Source of the DNA: Methylobacterium terricola
Lineage (GTDB): Bacteria; Pseudomonadota; Alphaproteobacteria; Rhizobiales; Beijerinckiaceae
Direction: 5' to 3'
DNA length: 47,310 bases
Assembly (NCBI RefSeq): GCF_006151805.1
Contig: NZ_VDDA01000034.1
Span: 1-47,310, forward strand
In this document: piece after piece, positions 1 through 8,045 of the stretch
Position numbering within the stretch: the stretch's first letter is position 1
How the letters are laid out: each line of letters starts with the position of its first letter
Made by a program: the position numbers and the translations under genes
The notes under the pieces: model-generated
What the model saw: only the letters and a program-made list of their open reading frames with translations
Told to the model about the DNA's origin: nothing
The model's database searches: none

Positions 1-116
1 TCAACCGCGCCCGCCGCTTGCCCGTCCGCTACGAACGCCGCGCCGACATCTACGAGGCCTTCACGTTCCTGCAGGCAAGCCTCATCACCCTCCGCCAGAT
101 CAGGCGGTTCTGTTAG
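1..116 (+). CDS. IS5-family transposase, C-terminal end (partial at window edge)
   Basis: An open frame enters from the left edge (codons in phase from base 3) and ends at TAG 114-116. The 37 visible residues include RLPVRYERRADIYEAF, which matches the C-terminus of DDE transposases of the IS5 family (IS1031/ISL2-like members carry an RYERR-D-I-H block near their end). The catalytic residues lie outside the window. It is the outermost of several transposase fragments here. Whether the whole element is intact cannot be judged. Confidence 0.75.
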   Translation, partial: NRARRLPVRYERRADIYEAFTFLQASLITLRQIRRFC

Positions 117-168
117 GCGCTCTAAGACCCCGTTTCAGACCGGTCGTGCAAGCTTAAGCGTTGGGTGA

Positions 169-405
169 GCGGCAGGCGTCGCGGGCGGGCGCGGCGACGA
201 TCCCGCCAAGTGCGTCGTCGGCCGTCAGCGCCATGCATCGATCGGCACGGACGGTCGTCTGCGGATAATCGAGCGCACCCTGGGCTGGATCGGCCGCGGC
301 CGCAGACTGACCCGCGATCACGAGGCGACCGTCTCCTCCGCGCTCGCCTTCTTCGTCCTCGCCGCTGCCATGATCCTCGTCAGGCGTCTCGCGCGGACTT
401 TATGG
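169..405 (+). pseudogene. IS5-family transposase remnant with internal deletion
   Basis: One frame reads two transposase segments that should lie far apart. A KCVVGRQRHASIGTDGRL stretch resembles the K-x-x-GRKRH-VDTDG block near the catalytic core. It is joined directly to a C-terminal block beginning IIERTLGWIGRGRRLTRDHE and ending in AMILVRRLARTL, typical of IS427-like members. The intervening region, with the second catalytic Asp, is missing, and a TGA at 166-168 precedes the block, so the protein is dead. The bases near 128-143 resemble an IS5-type terminal repeat. The remnant runs into the palindromic repeat at 418. Confidence 0.6.
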
Positions 406-417
406 AACAGGCTTTTA

Positions 418-537
418 TACCCTCGCGCCGTGGCATCGACACGGCGATGCCACGGCGTCCGGCGCATCAGCGCCGACGCCCGTTCGGGCTTGCCTTGCGC
501 CGTCGAACCGATCCGTTCGAAGGCGCGGCGGTATGAG
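418..537. repeat. 120-bp palindromic dispersed repeat, copy 1
   Basis: The unit contains three stem-loops. The first has perfect 12-bp arms (GCCGTGGCATCG / CGATGCCACGGC), the second is GCCCG-TT-CGGGC, and the third is the imperfect GCCGTCGAAC-GAT-CCGTTCGAAGGC. A second full copy lies at 13118-13237 in the same orientation at roughly 85% identity by eye, and the last stem recurs at 21514-21557. It forms short open frames that look like genes but should not be annotated as such. Confidence 0.8.
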
Positions 538-639
538 CAGCCTTCGACGAATGGCGTGACGCACCTGGCCATGAGGGAGATCCGAACATTCACCGCGCAG
601 GCACCTACCGCATGGCCGACGGCAGCACTCGCCGCGTCC

Positions 640-930
640 TGCTCGCGTCTTTGCCCATAAAGGGGCAACGCCAGCGCGGCCGCAGTTGGAGCCAACGCCT
701 GACGACGCGCCGGCCCGAGCGGCAGGCATGGGCCAGGGCGTCGCGCATGACGGACACCCGGCACGAGCGGCTCCTTGGCTCTTGGAGATGACCGCCCCTG
801 CCCATCGCCTGGACCAAGCCATCGACGGCCTGGGCCGAGAGGCCTTGCATGGAGGCCTCCTGGATCACCGCCGTGAGCGCCTTCTCGGTCATGCGGCGCG
901 GCACCGGGAAACGCGGGAGGTCACTATCCG
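640..930 (-). pseudogene. IS256-family transposase remnant, frameshifted
   Basis: On the minus strand, about 925 down to 800 reads RRMTEKALTAVIQEASMQGL followed by a VDGLVQAMG block. This is the well-conserved part of IS256-type transposases, where the usual form is EKAL-x-A-VIQEAY-x-x-G-(I/V)ST. Immediately after VQAMG the frame shifts, and the expected G-x-ISKSQ motif continues in another frame. Later blocks are scattered over frames and unclear. The first part of the gene (DDE core start) is not recognisable upstream of 930. It is a decayed fragment, and the boundaries are approximate. Confidence 0.55.
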
Positions 931-935
931 TCCCC

Positions 936-1235
936 CGCTTCGGGCGTCGGCCCGGTGGGCGGGACGTCCTCCAGCCCGGAGGGCGGCCAGCAGGGCCTCC
1001 TCGCAAACGGCGAGGCCGGAGGCATCGAGCAGTGGACCAGGCAATTCAGCGAGCGTGACTGGAAACGCTTACCGACGAGCGAGATAACGACGGACGCAAG
1101 CCCCATCCCGGGACGGGATCATGGTGACGCCGAACCAGGAGAATCCCGGAGCGCGGCCCGGAACGGCCAGGGATGGCAGGAGGGGGCTGAAACCCGGGGA
1201 TCCGGGTCTTGCCCTCTGCCCGCCTTCTCAGCCGA
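936..1235. other. Intergenic stretch without a recognisable gene
   Basis: No convincing coding frame was found. The stretch probably continues the decayed transposase DNA on the left. A short perfect stem (ACCCGG / CCGGGT, 1192-1207), read on the minus strand, lies just downstream of the alcohol dehydrogenase stop and could help end that transcript, but it has no clear T tract. Confidence 0.4.
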
Positions 1236-2381
1236 TCAGGCCGCCCGCCCGTGCAGCGACACCCGGAACAGCTGCCGGAACTCCTCCGCCCCGACCGGCC
1301 GGCCGTTGGTCGCCGTCGAGTGGTCCTCGACGGCCCGGGGCACCAGCGCCTCGCAATCCGCCTCGGTCACCCCCATGGCGGCGAGGTCGGTCGGCAGGCC
1401 GAGGTCGCGGTTCAGGGACTCGACCGCGGCGGCGAGGTCGGCGCCCTCAGGCAGGCCCATCGCCTGGCGCAGAGCCACGTACTTGGCCTCGCAGGACGGC
1501 GCGTTGAAGCGCAGCAGGTGCGGCAGGATCACGGCGTTGAGGGTGCCGTGGTGCAGCCGCTTCGCCTTCAGGCCGCCGAGGGCATGCGACATCGAATGGA
1601 CGGCCCCCAACCCCTTCTGGAAGGTCATGCCGCCTTCGAGCGCCGCCATCATCATGTCCTCGCGGGCGTCGAGGTCGCTGCCGTCGCGGACCGCGCGGAG
1701 GAGCGAGCGGGTGGCGCGGGCGAGGCCGTCGAGGGCGATCGCCTCTGCCGGCGGGTTGTGGCGGGGGCTCAGGTAGGTCTCGATGCAGTGGGTCAGCGCG
1801 TCCATGCCGGTGGCGGCGGTGAGGCCGGGAGGCAGGCCGAGCGTCAGCGCGGGATCGCAGATCGCCACGTTGGGGATCAGGTAGGGCGAGATGAAGCCGA
1901 GCTTGCGCCCGTCGGCGAGCGTGATCAGCGCCGCGCGGCCGACCTCGCTGCCGGTGCCGGCGGTGGTCGGCACCGCGATCACCGGGGGCTGGTCGGCGCG
2001 GATGCGCGGGATGCCGCCGAGGATGGCGGCGTAGGTCGCCAGCGGCTCGTCGTGGGTGGCAAGGAGCGCCACGCCCTTGGCAAGGTCGAGGGGCGAGCCA
2101 CCGCCGACCGCGATCACCGCATCGCACCCCTCCGCCCGGAAGCGGTCGCGGGCCTCGATCGTCGCCTCCTCGGTCGGGTTCTCGGGCGTGCCGTCATAGA
2201 CCGGGGTGGCGGCGGGCAGGCCGCCGGCCTCGAGGACGCGGGCGATCAGGCCGGCCGCCACGACGCCGCGATCGGTGACGATCAGCGGCCGGCGGACGCC
2301 GAGGAGCGCCAGTTCCTCGCCGACCAGCCGGACGGCGCCGCGCTCGAACTGGATCCTGGTGAGATAGGTGATGAGGCTCAT
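1236..2381 (-). CDS. Iron-containing (type III) alcohol dehydrogenase
   Basis: The 381-residue protein is the usual size for Fe-ADH enzymes, which interconvert alcohols and aldehydes with NAD(P). The N-terminal nucleotide-binding half carries GGGSPLDLAKG (residues 93-103) and PTTAGTGSE (138-146). The C-terminal helical half supplies the metal ligands Asp194 and His198 (MDALTHCIE), His262 (VHSMSHALGG) and His278 (LHHGTLNA). The ATG at 2381 was chosen because homologous sequence begins there. The frame is open to 2471, but that extension is low-complexity. It is the last gene of the minus-strand catabolic locus, 165 bp after the racemase-like gene. The substrate is unknown; a short hydroxy acid or semialdehyde would fit the locus, by inference. 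Confidence 0.85.
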   Translation of the reverse strand: MSLITYLTRIQFERGAVRLVGEELALLGVRRPLIVTDRGVVAAGLIARVLEAGGLPAATPVYDGTPENPTEEATIEARDRFRAEGCDAVIAVGGGSPLDLAKGVALLATHDEPLATYAAILGGIPRIRADQPPVIAVPTTAGTGSEVGRAALITLADGRKLGFISPYLIPNVAICDPALTLGLPPGLTAATGMDALTHCIETYLSPRHNPPAEAIALDGLARATRSLLRAVRDGSDLDAREDMMMAALEGGMTFQKGLGAVHSMSHALGGLKAKRLHHGTLNAVILPHLLRFNAPSCEAKYVALRQAMGLPEGADLAAAVESLNRDLGLPTDLAAMGVTEADCEALVPRAVEDHSTATNGRPVGAEEFRQLFRVSLHGRAA

Positions 2382-2546
2382 GGGAACGCTGCCTGATGGG
2401 ACCGGTGCCCGGCACGGGCGCGCGAGGGCGCCGGCGAGCGCCGCAGCGCTCGAGTCCCGCTCCTCCCTCACGCCCCGTCCCGGGCCTGCGTCAGCCTAAC
2501 ACAGGCCCTCCCGGATGAGCATTGCAGGAGCGGCATGCAGTCGGCG

Positions 2547-3197
2547 TCACGCCAGCCCGGCGGCGGCCAGCAGCGCCTCCGTGCCGAGGGTCGTGGCGTC
2601 GAGGAGCGGCACCCCGTCGATCTCCGCCGGCAGGCGCCAGCCGGGCAGGTTGGTGCTCCAGATCAGCACCGCCTCGCAGCCGGCGGCCGCCTCCCGCGCC
2701 GCGGCGGCGAGGCGCGGCGGGAGCACGTGGGCGGCCAGCCGGTTCTCGGCGATGCCGAGCGTGGCGGAGGCGCCGATGACGATGCCGGCCTCGGCGAAGC
2801 GGGCGGTGACCAGGGCGGCCTCGTCCATGCCGCCCTGCACCACGAGGCCGAGGCGGCGCACGCCAAGGTCGCGGAGCCGCGCCCGCGCCGCGAGCGCGGT
2901 CGTCACCATCGGCAGGCCGGTGCGGCGGGTCACGGCCGCGCACAGGCGCTCGTCGGGCGTGAAGCCGAGGGCGGCGCCGCGGGTGGCGTTCCAGCACAGG
3001 GCGGCGACGCCGGCATCGGTCAGGAGGTCGGCGGCGGCGAGGAAGACGGATTCATCGTAAGTCTCGCCCAGCAGCATCGCGCCGTAGGGCACCCGGGCGT
3101 AGCAGGCCTCGGCCAGCCCCGTGAGCCGGGCTTCGGTCGCCCGTTCCACCACGCGGTTCGAGGAAGGCAGGATCACCCCGAGGGCGGGTGCGGTCAT
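2547..3197 (-). CDS. Asp/Glu racemase-superfamily protein (maleate isomerase/arylmalonate decarboxylase-like)
   Basis: The 216 residues open with GVILPSSNRVVE (7-18), the characteristic P-S-S-N loop of the maleate cis-trans isomerase and arylmalonate decarboxylase branch. Family members use two cysteines or one of the pair. Here the first is present (Cys68, ALCWNATRG). The second, normally in an S-C-T-N-L motif, is replaced by Ser181 (IWSTNLPGW). Isomerisation by the classical two-cysteine route is therefore doubtful, and a one-cysteine chemistry is possible. The start overlaps the upstream GntR gene by 4 bp (ATGA), so the two are translationally coupled. The substrate is unknown. Confidence 0.8.
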   Translation of the reverse strand: MTAPALGVILPSSNRVVERATEARLTGLAEACYARVPYGAMLLGETYDESVFLAAADLLTDAGVAALCWNATRGAALGFTPDERLCAAVTRRTGLPMVTTALAARARLRDLGVRRLGLVVQGGMDEAALVTARFAEAGIVIGASATLGIAENRLAAHVLPPRLAAAAREAAAGCEAVLIWSTNLPGWRLPAEIDGVPLLDATTLGTEALLAAAGLA

Positions 3198-3880
3198 CGG
3201 CTGGGTCCTTGTGCGAGCCGGGCCACCAGCAGGGCCTGGGTGCGGGCGATGTGGGCGTGCATCAGGGTCCGGGCCCGCTCCGGCGCGCGATCCCGCAGGG
3301 CGTCGAGGATCGCCCGGTGCTCGGCGAGGGATTCCGCCACCCGTCCGTCGGCCGCCAGGGCGAAGTTGTGCGCCCGCTCCAGCCGGGCGAAGGCGCGGCC
3401 ATGCGCCTCGGCGATGGCCGGGCTGCGGGCGGCGGTTACGATCAGCCGGTGGGCCTGGCGGTTGAGGCGGGTATAGGCATCGCGGTCGTCCCGCGTTGCC
3501 TCGAGGGTCGCCTGGAGCCGGTCGAGCCGGTCAAGCTCGCCTGCCGTCATCCGCTCGGCGGCGAGGCCGGCGCAGGCGCTCTCGAGGGCCGCCCTCAGCT
3601 CGAAGAGCGGTATGAGGTCGGCGGGATCGAGACGGGTGACCAGGGCGGCGCGGTTGCGCCGCAGCGTCACCAAGCCCTCGCCGGCGAGGAGCTTCAGCGC
3701 CTCCCGCACCGGCGTGCGCGACATCCCGAGGCGGGTCACCAGGTCGGGCTCGTTCAGCACCTCGCCGGGGGAGAGCAGGTTGAGCAGGATCAGCCGGCGC
3801 AGGGAAGCGGCGGCCTGCTCGGTCAGGGAGGGCGGGGGACGGGGTGGGGCATCGGCGGGAGCCGGGGAAGTGAGGGGCAA
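3194..3880 (-). CDS. GntR-family transcriptional regulator, FCD subgroup
   Basis: The protein has 228 residues. An N-terminal winged helix-turn-helix is visible around residues 43-75 (LVTRLGMSRTPVREALKLL). An all-helical FCD effector domain follows, with the metal/ligand pattern of FadR-C proteins (ELRAALE near 93-99, NRQAHRLI near 139-146, and a late EHRAILDAL). Such proteins usually repress a neighbouring catabolic operon until a carboxylate-type ligand binds. The best start is TTG at 3880, preceded by AGGA. No ATG occurs before the helix-turn-helix. It sits between the ABC importer genes and the racemase and dehydrogenase genes and probably controls the locus. Confidence 0.85.
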   Translation of the reverse strand: MPLTSPAPADAPPRPPPSLTEQAAASLRRLILLNLLSPGEVLNEPDLVTRLGMSRTPVREALKLLAGEGLVTLRRNRAALVTRLDPADLIPLFELRAALESACAGLAAERMTAGELDRLDRLQATLEATRDDRDAYTRLNRQAHRLIVTAARSPAIAEAHGRAFARLERAHNFALAADGRVAESLAEHRAILDALRDRAPERARTLMHAHIARTQALLVARLAQGPSR

Positions 3881-3996
3881 GGGGTCCTAGATCATCGATA
3901 CCAGACGCAAAACCGACATATCGAAGGGTGGTAGGTTTCAGGATGTCGAGTTCCTGCCCGACGGGCGCGACGTATCAAGAACAGCGCGGGGTGACC

Positions 3997-4020
3997 CCTC
4001 TCCCCGCGGGCGGGGAGAGG
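3997..4020. repeat. Short palindromic repeat, CCTCTCCCC family
   Basis: Perfect 10-bp arms (CCTCTCCCCG / CGGGGAGAGG) surround a 4-base loop. It belongs to the same sequence family as elements at 17887, 18000, 22214, 25746 and 38228. It lies between the importer operon and the GntR gene, where it could trim or stabilise the importer transcript. Confidence 0.7.
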
Positions 4021-4081
4021 AGAGGGCCAGCGCTATTCTCCATTGGATAGCCTCGTATGCGGGAGTTGGGGCATCAGCTTC

Positions 4082-4894
4082 TCACACCAGCCGCCGCGAC
4101 AACCCCGTCATTCTTTCCATGACGGCAATCCCGCCGATCGTCGCGACGATCAGGATTCCGGAGAGGGCCGCGATGGTGACGTCGAGGCGGCCTTCGAGGT
4201 CCTGCCACATCCGGATCGGCAGCATGTCGGTGGCGGCGTCGCGCAGGAACAGCGAGACCGGGATGTTGTCGAACGAGGCCATGAACGCGAGAAAGCCGCC
4301 GGACAGGATGCCCGGCCGGATCAGCGGCAGGGTGATGCGCCGGAAGGTGTAGAGCCGCGAGGCGCCGAGGCTCGCCGAGCCTTCGAGCAGGGAGGGCTGG
4401 AGCTGGGTCAGCGCCGCGACCGTGTTGCGCACCACGTAGGGCACGCAGACCACGGTGTGGCCGAGGACCAGCGTGAAGACCGAGACCGGCCAGCCCAGCA
4501 GCGAGAAGAACATCAGGCTCGACAGGCCGAAGGCCAGGGCCGGCAGGATCAGCGGCGACAGGAAGAAGCTGTCGAGGAGGCGCGCCGACAGGCGCGGCGA
4601 GCGCGCCACCGCGAGGGCCGCCAGCACGCCGAGCCCGACGGCGAGGAGGGTGGCCAGCACCGCGACCGTGAGGCTGTTCCTCAGCGCGAAGTGCAGCTGC
4701 CAGGCCTCCAGCAATTCGCCGTACCAGCGGAAGGAATAGCCCGGCGGCGGGAAGCGGAGGGACAGCCCGTCGGTGAACGACACCACCAGCACGATCAACG
4801 TGGGGGCGAGCAGCAGCACCACGGCGAGAAGTGCCAGGAGATGCAACAGGCCCTCGAACGAGAGCCGGTCCAAAGCGCCGGGAGTACGGGACAT
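4082..4894 (-). CDS. ABC importer permease, spermidine/putrescine PotC type
   Basis: The 270-residue inner-membrane protein has about six hydrophobic segments, beginning with LLALLAVVLLLAPTLIVLVV. The cytoplasmic EAA loop that contacts the ATPase reads EGSASLGASRLYTFRRITLP, followed by LIRPGILSGG. The ATG at 4894, eight bases after the upstream permease stop, gives the normal family length. A longer open frame upstream is out-of-frame reading of that neighbour. It pairs with the 4903-5748 permease to form the channel. The polyamine-type fold does not prove a polyamine substrate, and the locus suggests another amine or amide. Confidence 0.88.
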   Translation of the reverse strand: MSRTPGALDRLSFEGLLHLLALLAVVLLLAPTLIVLVVSFTDGLSLRFPPPGYSFRWYGELLEAWQLHFALRNSLTVAVLATLLAVGLGVLAALAVARSPRLSARLLDSFFLSPLILPALAFGLSSLMFFSLLGWPVSVFTLVLGHTVVCVPYVVRNTVAALTQLQPSLLEGSASLGASRLYTFRRITLPLIRPGILSGGFLAFMASFDNIPVSLFLRDAATDMLPIRMWQDLEGRLDVTIAALSGILIVATIGGIAVMERMTGLSRRLV

Positions 4895-4902
4895 CGTCAC
4901 TC

Positions 4903-5748
4903 TCACGTCTGCGCGTAGCCGCGGGCGAGGCGGCCGAGCGCGTTGAAGCCGAGCACCACGGCGAGCACCGCGACGAGGAAGATCACCGACATCGCCGCCG
5001 CGAACGGCCAGTTCTGCAGCGCGATCGCCTGCTGGTAGATGTAGCCCGGCATGAACAGCATCTGCCCGCCGCCGATCAGCGACTGGGTGATGAAGCCCGA
5101 GATCGCCGCCGCGAAGGTCAGGACGGAGCCGGCGATCAGGCCCGGCAGGCAGAGCGGCAGGGTCACCCGGACGAAGGTGCGCCAGCGCCCGGCGCCGAGC
5201 GCTTCGGAGGCGTCCCACAGGCTCGGATCGATGCGGGCGAGCGCCGTCATCAGCGGCAGCACCATCAGGGGCATCTGCACCTGGGCGAGCGCCGCGACGA
5301 GGCCGCCCTCGGCATAGAGCATCCTGAGCGGCGTCTCGATCAGCCCGAGGGAGGAGAGCAGGGAGTTGATCACCCCCTGCCGCCCGAGGATCACGATCCA
5401 CGCGAAGGTGCGGATGACGACGCTGGTGAGGAGCGGCGTCAGCACCGCCAGGATGATTAGTCCGCGCACCCAGCCCCCGGCCCGGGTCGCGACCAGAGCC
5501 AGCGGCAGCCCGAGGACGAGGCAGGCCGCGGTGACCTTCAGCCCGAGCCAGAGCGTGCCGAGGAGCACGCCGAGGCTGAAGCCGTCGCCGAGGAACGCCG
5601 CGTATTGCGACAGGCCGAATCCGCCATCCGCGCCACGGAGCGACAGGCCGACGAGCGCGACGAGGGGCGCGGCGAAGAACGCCGCGAAGAAGACCGCGAG
5701 CGGGCTCGCCAGCCGCAACGGGTAGGTGGTGACGTCCGGCAGAGCCAC
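4903..5748 (-). CDS. ABC importer permease, spermidine/putrescine PotB type
   Basis: The 281-residue protein begins with GTG. It has six predicted membrane segments, the first near residues 15-38 (AVFFAAFFAAPLVALVGLSL). The EAA loop is seen in DASEALGAGRWRTFVRVTLP followed by LCLPGL. It is the first permease of the pair and follows the binding-protein gene by 12 bp. The tight spacing from 7937 down to 4082 supports one operon in the order ATPase, binding protein, PotB-like, PotC-like. Confidence 0.88.
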   Translation of the reverse strand: MALPDVTTYPLRLASPLAVFFAAFFAAPLVALVGLSLRGADGGFGLSQYAAFLGDGFSLGVLLGTLWLGLKVTAACLVLGLPLALVATRAGGWVRGLIILAVLTPLLTSVVIRTFAWIVILGRQGVINSLLSSLGLIETPLRMLYAEGGLVAALAQVQMPLMVLPLMTALARIDPSLWDASEALGAGRWRTFVRVTLPLCLPGLIAGSVLTFAAAISGFITQSLIGGGQMLFMPGYIYQQAIALQNWPFAAAMSVIFLVAVLAVVLGFNALGRLARGYAQT

Positions 5749-5760
5749 GGGGATGCTTCC

Positions 5761-6804
5761 TTACAGCTTGATCTCGCGGTTGAACCGCTCGATCCAGGCC
5801 GGGCGCTGCGCGTTGATCGTCTTCCAGTCCTGGAACACGAACTTCTTCTTTAGGTCGTCGGTGTCACGCGCGAGCACCCGGGCGATCTCGCCGGTCATCT
5901 TCACCTTGGTGTTGGTGGGGACGACGAGGTAGGGCGCCTGCATCAGCCGGGTCTGGACCGGCTCGGAGATCGCCGCCTCGATCAGCTTGAAGGCGAGTTC
6001 GCGGTTCTGCGAGTTCTTGACGATCTGGATCAGCGTCTTGAAGGCGATGGCGCCTTCCTTGGGCGCCACGAACTCCACCGGCACGCCCTTGGCCTTGAGG
6101 ATCTGGATCGCGTTGAAGTTGCCGGGCGAGATGTCGACCTGGCCCTGCTGGAACAGGGTGGCGAGCGCGCCGGGATTGGCCGCCACCGCCGAGAGGTTGG
6201 GCTTGAGCTTCTCCATCGCCTTGAAGGCGGGGTCGATGTTCGATTCCGAGCCGCCATGCATCTTGGCGACCTCGACCATGAAGCCGGTGCCGAGGGTCGA
6301 GTTCATGTTGGTGATGCCGACCCGGCCCTTGAACTCGGGCCGCCACAGGTCGGCCCAGGAGGTCGGCGGGGTCTTCACCGTGTCGGGGTTGTAGGTCAGG
6401 CCGACGACCTGGAAGAAGGCGGCCGGGCCGTTGGGGTCCTGCGCGTCGGGGATCAGGTCCTTGAACGCGGCGCTGCGCTCGACCGGGAAGGGTTCGACGA
6501 GATCCTGGGCGAGCGCCGTCAGGGCCGGGCCGGGATCGTGCAGCATCACGTCGATCGGCGGGTTGGCCTTGGCGGCCGAGACCTTGGCGATCTGGTCGAC
6601 CGACAGCATCGGGTCGAGGACGATCGGCGCGTTGTTGGTCTCCTTGCGGAAGGCCGGCACCAGCACGGCCTTGTGCGCCTCCTCCCAGCTTCCCGTGAAG
6701 GTCGCGAAGACGAGGGGCCGGGCCTGCGCGAAGGACAGGCCGGGAAACAGCTCCATCGCGCCGAGCGACAGCGCGGTGGTCAGGAGGGTACGGCGGTCGA
6801 GCAT
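5761..6804 (-). CDS. ABC importer periplasmic substrate-binding protein (PotD/family 1 type)
   Basis: The 347-residue protein starts at the ATG preceded by AAGGAG at good spacing. A signal peptide (residues 1-26, LLTTALSLGAMELFPGLSFA, then QA) exports it. The mature part begins RPLVFATFTGSWEE and has the two-lobed layout of extracellular solute-binding proteins, with a VGLTYNPDTVKTPPTSWADL segment typical of the PotD-like group. It delivers the substrate to the permeases encoded next. The acidic polyamine-pocket residues cannot be assigned confidently, so the ligand is left open. Confidence 0.87.
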   Translation of the reverse strand: MLDRRTLLTTALSLGAMELFPGLSFAQARPLVFATFTGSWEEAHKAVLVPAFRKETNNAPIVLDPMLSVDQIAKVSAAKANPPIDVMLHDPGPALTALAQDLVEPFPVERSAAFKDLIPDAQDPNGPAAFFQVVGLTYNPDTVKTPPTSWADLWRPEFKGRVGITNMNSTLGTGFMVEVAKMHGGSESNIDPAFKAMEKLKPNLSAVAANPGALATLFQQGQVDISPGNFNAIQILKAKGVPVEFVAPKEGAIAFKTLIQIVKNSQNRELAFKLIEAAISEPVQTRLMQAPYLVVPTNTKVKMTGEIARVLARDTDDLKKKFVFQDWKTINAQRPAWIERFNREIKL

Positions 6805-6827
6805 CGAGGAAAGCTCCTTGGGGACGA

Positions 6828-7937
6828 TCAGGCGGCGGCCGGGAAGGCGGAGGCGAGGCCGGGGGCGACGGCGATGCGCACGGGGGTGCCGGGCGGGCGT
6901 AGAGCCCCCCCGCCTTGGCGCGGCTCGGCGATCTTGAGCGGCCGGCCGGCGCCGACCCGGACCTCGTGGACGACGGTGGGACCGAGCGGCAGCGCCATCT
7001 CGACGATTCCGGCGATGCCGTCCTGCCCGTCGGTGAGACGCAGGTGCTCGGGCCGCAGGCACAGGGTGACCCGGGAACCCGGCGCGATCGGCCGGGCCAG
7101 CGGTCGGGCGACGACCTCGCCGCCGGCATCGAGCGCGATGCGCGGACCGTTGCCGTCCTGGCCGACCATCACCCCCGGCACGGCATTGGCCGAGCCGACG
7201 AAGGTATTGACGAACAGCGATTCCGGCGCGTCGTACACGGTGGTCGGCGCCGCGAACTGCTCCAGCCGCCCGTTCGAGAGCACCGCCACCCGGTCCGAGA
7301 GCGACAGGGCCTCTTCCTGGTCATGGGTGACCAGCAGGGTCGTCACGCCGGCGACGCGCTGGAGCCGTTTCACCTCGATCTGCATGTCGAGGCGCAGGTT
7401 CTTGTCGAGGGCCGCGAAGGGCTCGTCGAGGAGCAGCACCGCTGGACGGATGGCCAGCGCCCGCGCCAGCGCCACGCGCTGCTGCTGCCCGCCCGAGAGC
7501 TGGCGGGGATAGCGCCCGCCGGCATGGCCCAGCTGGACGAGCTCGAGCAGGCGCTTGGCCTCAGCCGCCTGCTCGGCCCGGGGGGCGCCGCGGGCGGCGA
7601 GGCCGTAGGCGACGTTCTCGGCCACCGTGAGATGCGGGAACAGGGCGTAGTTCTGAAACACGATGCCGACGGCGCGCCGGCTCGGCGGCAGGGCGTCGAT
7701 GACCTGGTCGCCGACGATCACCCGCCCCTCGGTCTGGCGCAGGAAGCCGGCGACGATGCGCAGCAACGTGGTCTTGCCGCAGCCCGACGGCCCGAGCAGC
7801 GACACCAGCTCGCCGCCGCGGATGTCGAGGTTGACGGCCTCGACCGCGGTCGCGCCGCCATACCGATGGGTGATGCCGTCGAGCACGACGGAGCGCCCCT
7901 CCGCCTGGGCCTGGTTGCGGGCTCCGGATGGTGTCAC
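6828..7937 (-). CDS. ABC importer ATPase, PotA type
   Basis: From GTG at 7937 (preceded by GCAGGA) the protein has 369 residues. It has Walker A GPSGCGKTT (49-57), Q-loop FQNYALFP, signature LSGGQQQRV (147-155), Walker B VLLLDEP (167-173) and the switch histidine in LLVTHDQEEA. A C-terminal TOBE-like domain with CLRPEHLRL follows, as in PotA/UgpC-type ATPases, which couple hydrolysis to import. An alternative ATG at 8011 would add 25 residues not typical of the family. It is the first gene of the minus-strand operon and shares a divergent promoter region with the amidase. Confidence 0.88.
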   Translation of the reverse strand: MTPSGARNQAQAEGRSVVLDGITHRYGGATAVEAVNLDIRGGELVSLLGPSGCGKTTLLRIVAGFLRQTEGRVIVGDQVIDALPPSRRAVGIVFQNYALFPHLTVAENVAYGLAARGAPRAEQAAEAKRLLELVQLGHAGGRYPRQLSGGQQQRVALARALAIRPAVLLLDEPFAALDKNLRLDMQIEVKRLQRVAGVTTLLVTHDQEEALSLSDRVAVLSNGRLEQFAAPTTVYDAPESLFVNTFVGSANAVPGVMVGQDGNGPRIALDAGGEVVARPLARPIAPGSRVTLCLRPEHLRLTDGQDGIAGIVEMALPLGPTVVHEVRVGAGRPLKIAEPRQGGGALRPPGTPVRIAVAPGLASAFPAAA

Positions 7938-7981
7938 GGTGGTGGTTCCTGCGGCATCGATCTTGCTGCCCACGATGATCG

Positions 7982-8000
7982 CAAATCGTATGCCAATTTG
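7982..8000. promoter_or_regulatory. Inverted repeat in divergent promoter, possible operator
   Basis: CAAAT and ATTTG are separated by nine bases in the 108-bp gap between the ABC ATPase (7937, minus) and the amidase (8046, plus). The patch is markedly more AT-rich than its surroundings. Its position suits binding by the GntR protein of the same locus, although no FCD consensus could be confirmed. Confidence 0.35.
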
Positions 8001-8045
8001 GAGAAATCTCATGGCCGACCATGACTTGACCGCTGGATGCCTTGC

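Noticed and set aside
165..764. Overlapping open frames on both strands across the palindromic repeat
   Set aside because: The translations are those of repeat DNA, and the copy at 13118 gives the same pseudo-peptides in a different context.
5761..6804. Assigning the importer specifically to spermidine or putrescine
   Set aside because: The family also transports many other amines and small molecules, the ligand residues could not be identified, and the neighbouring enzymes do not fit polyamine breakdown.
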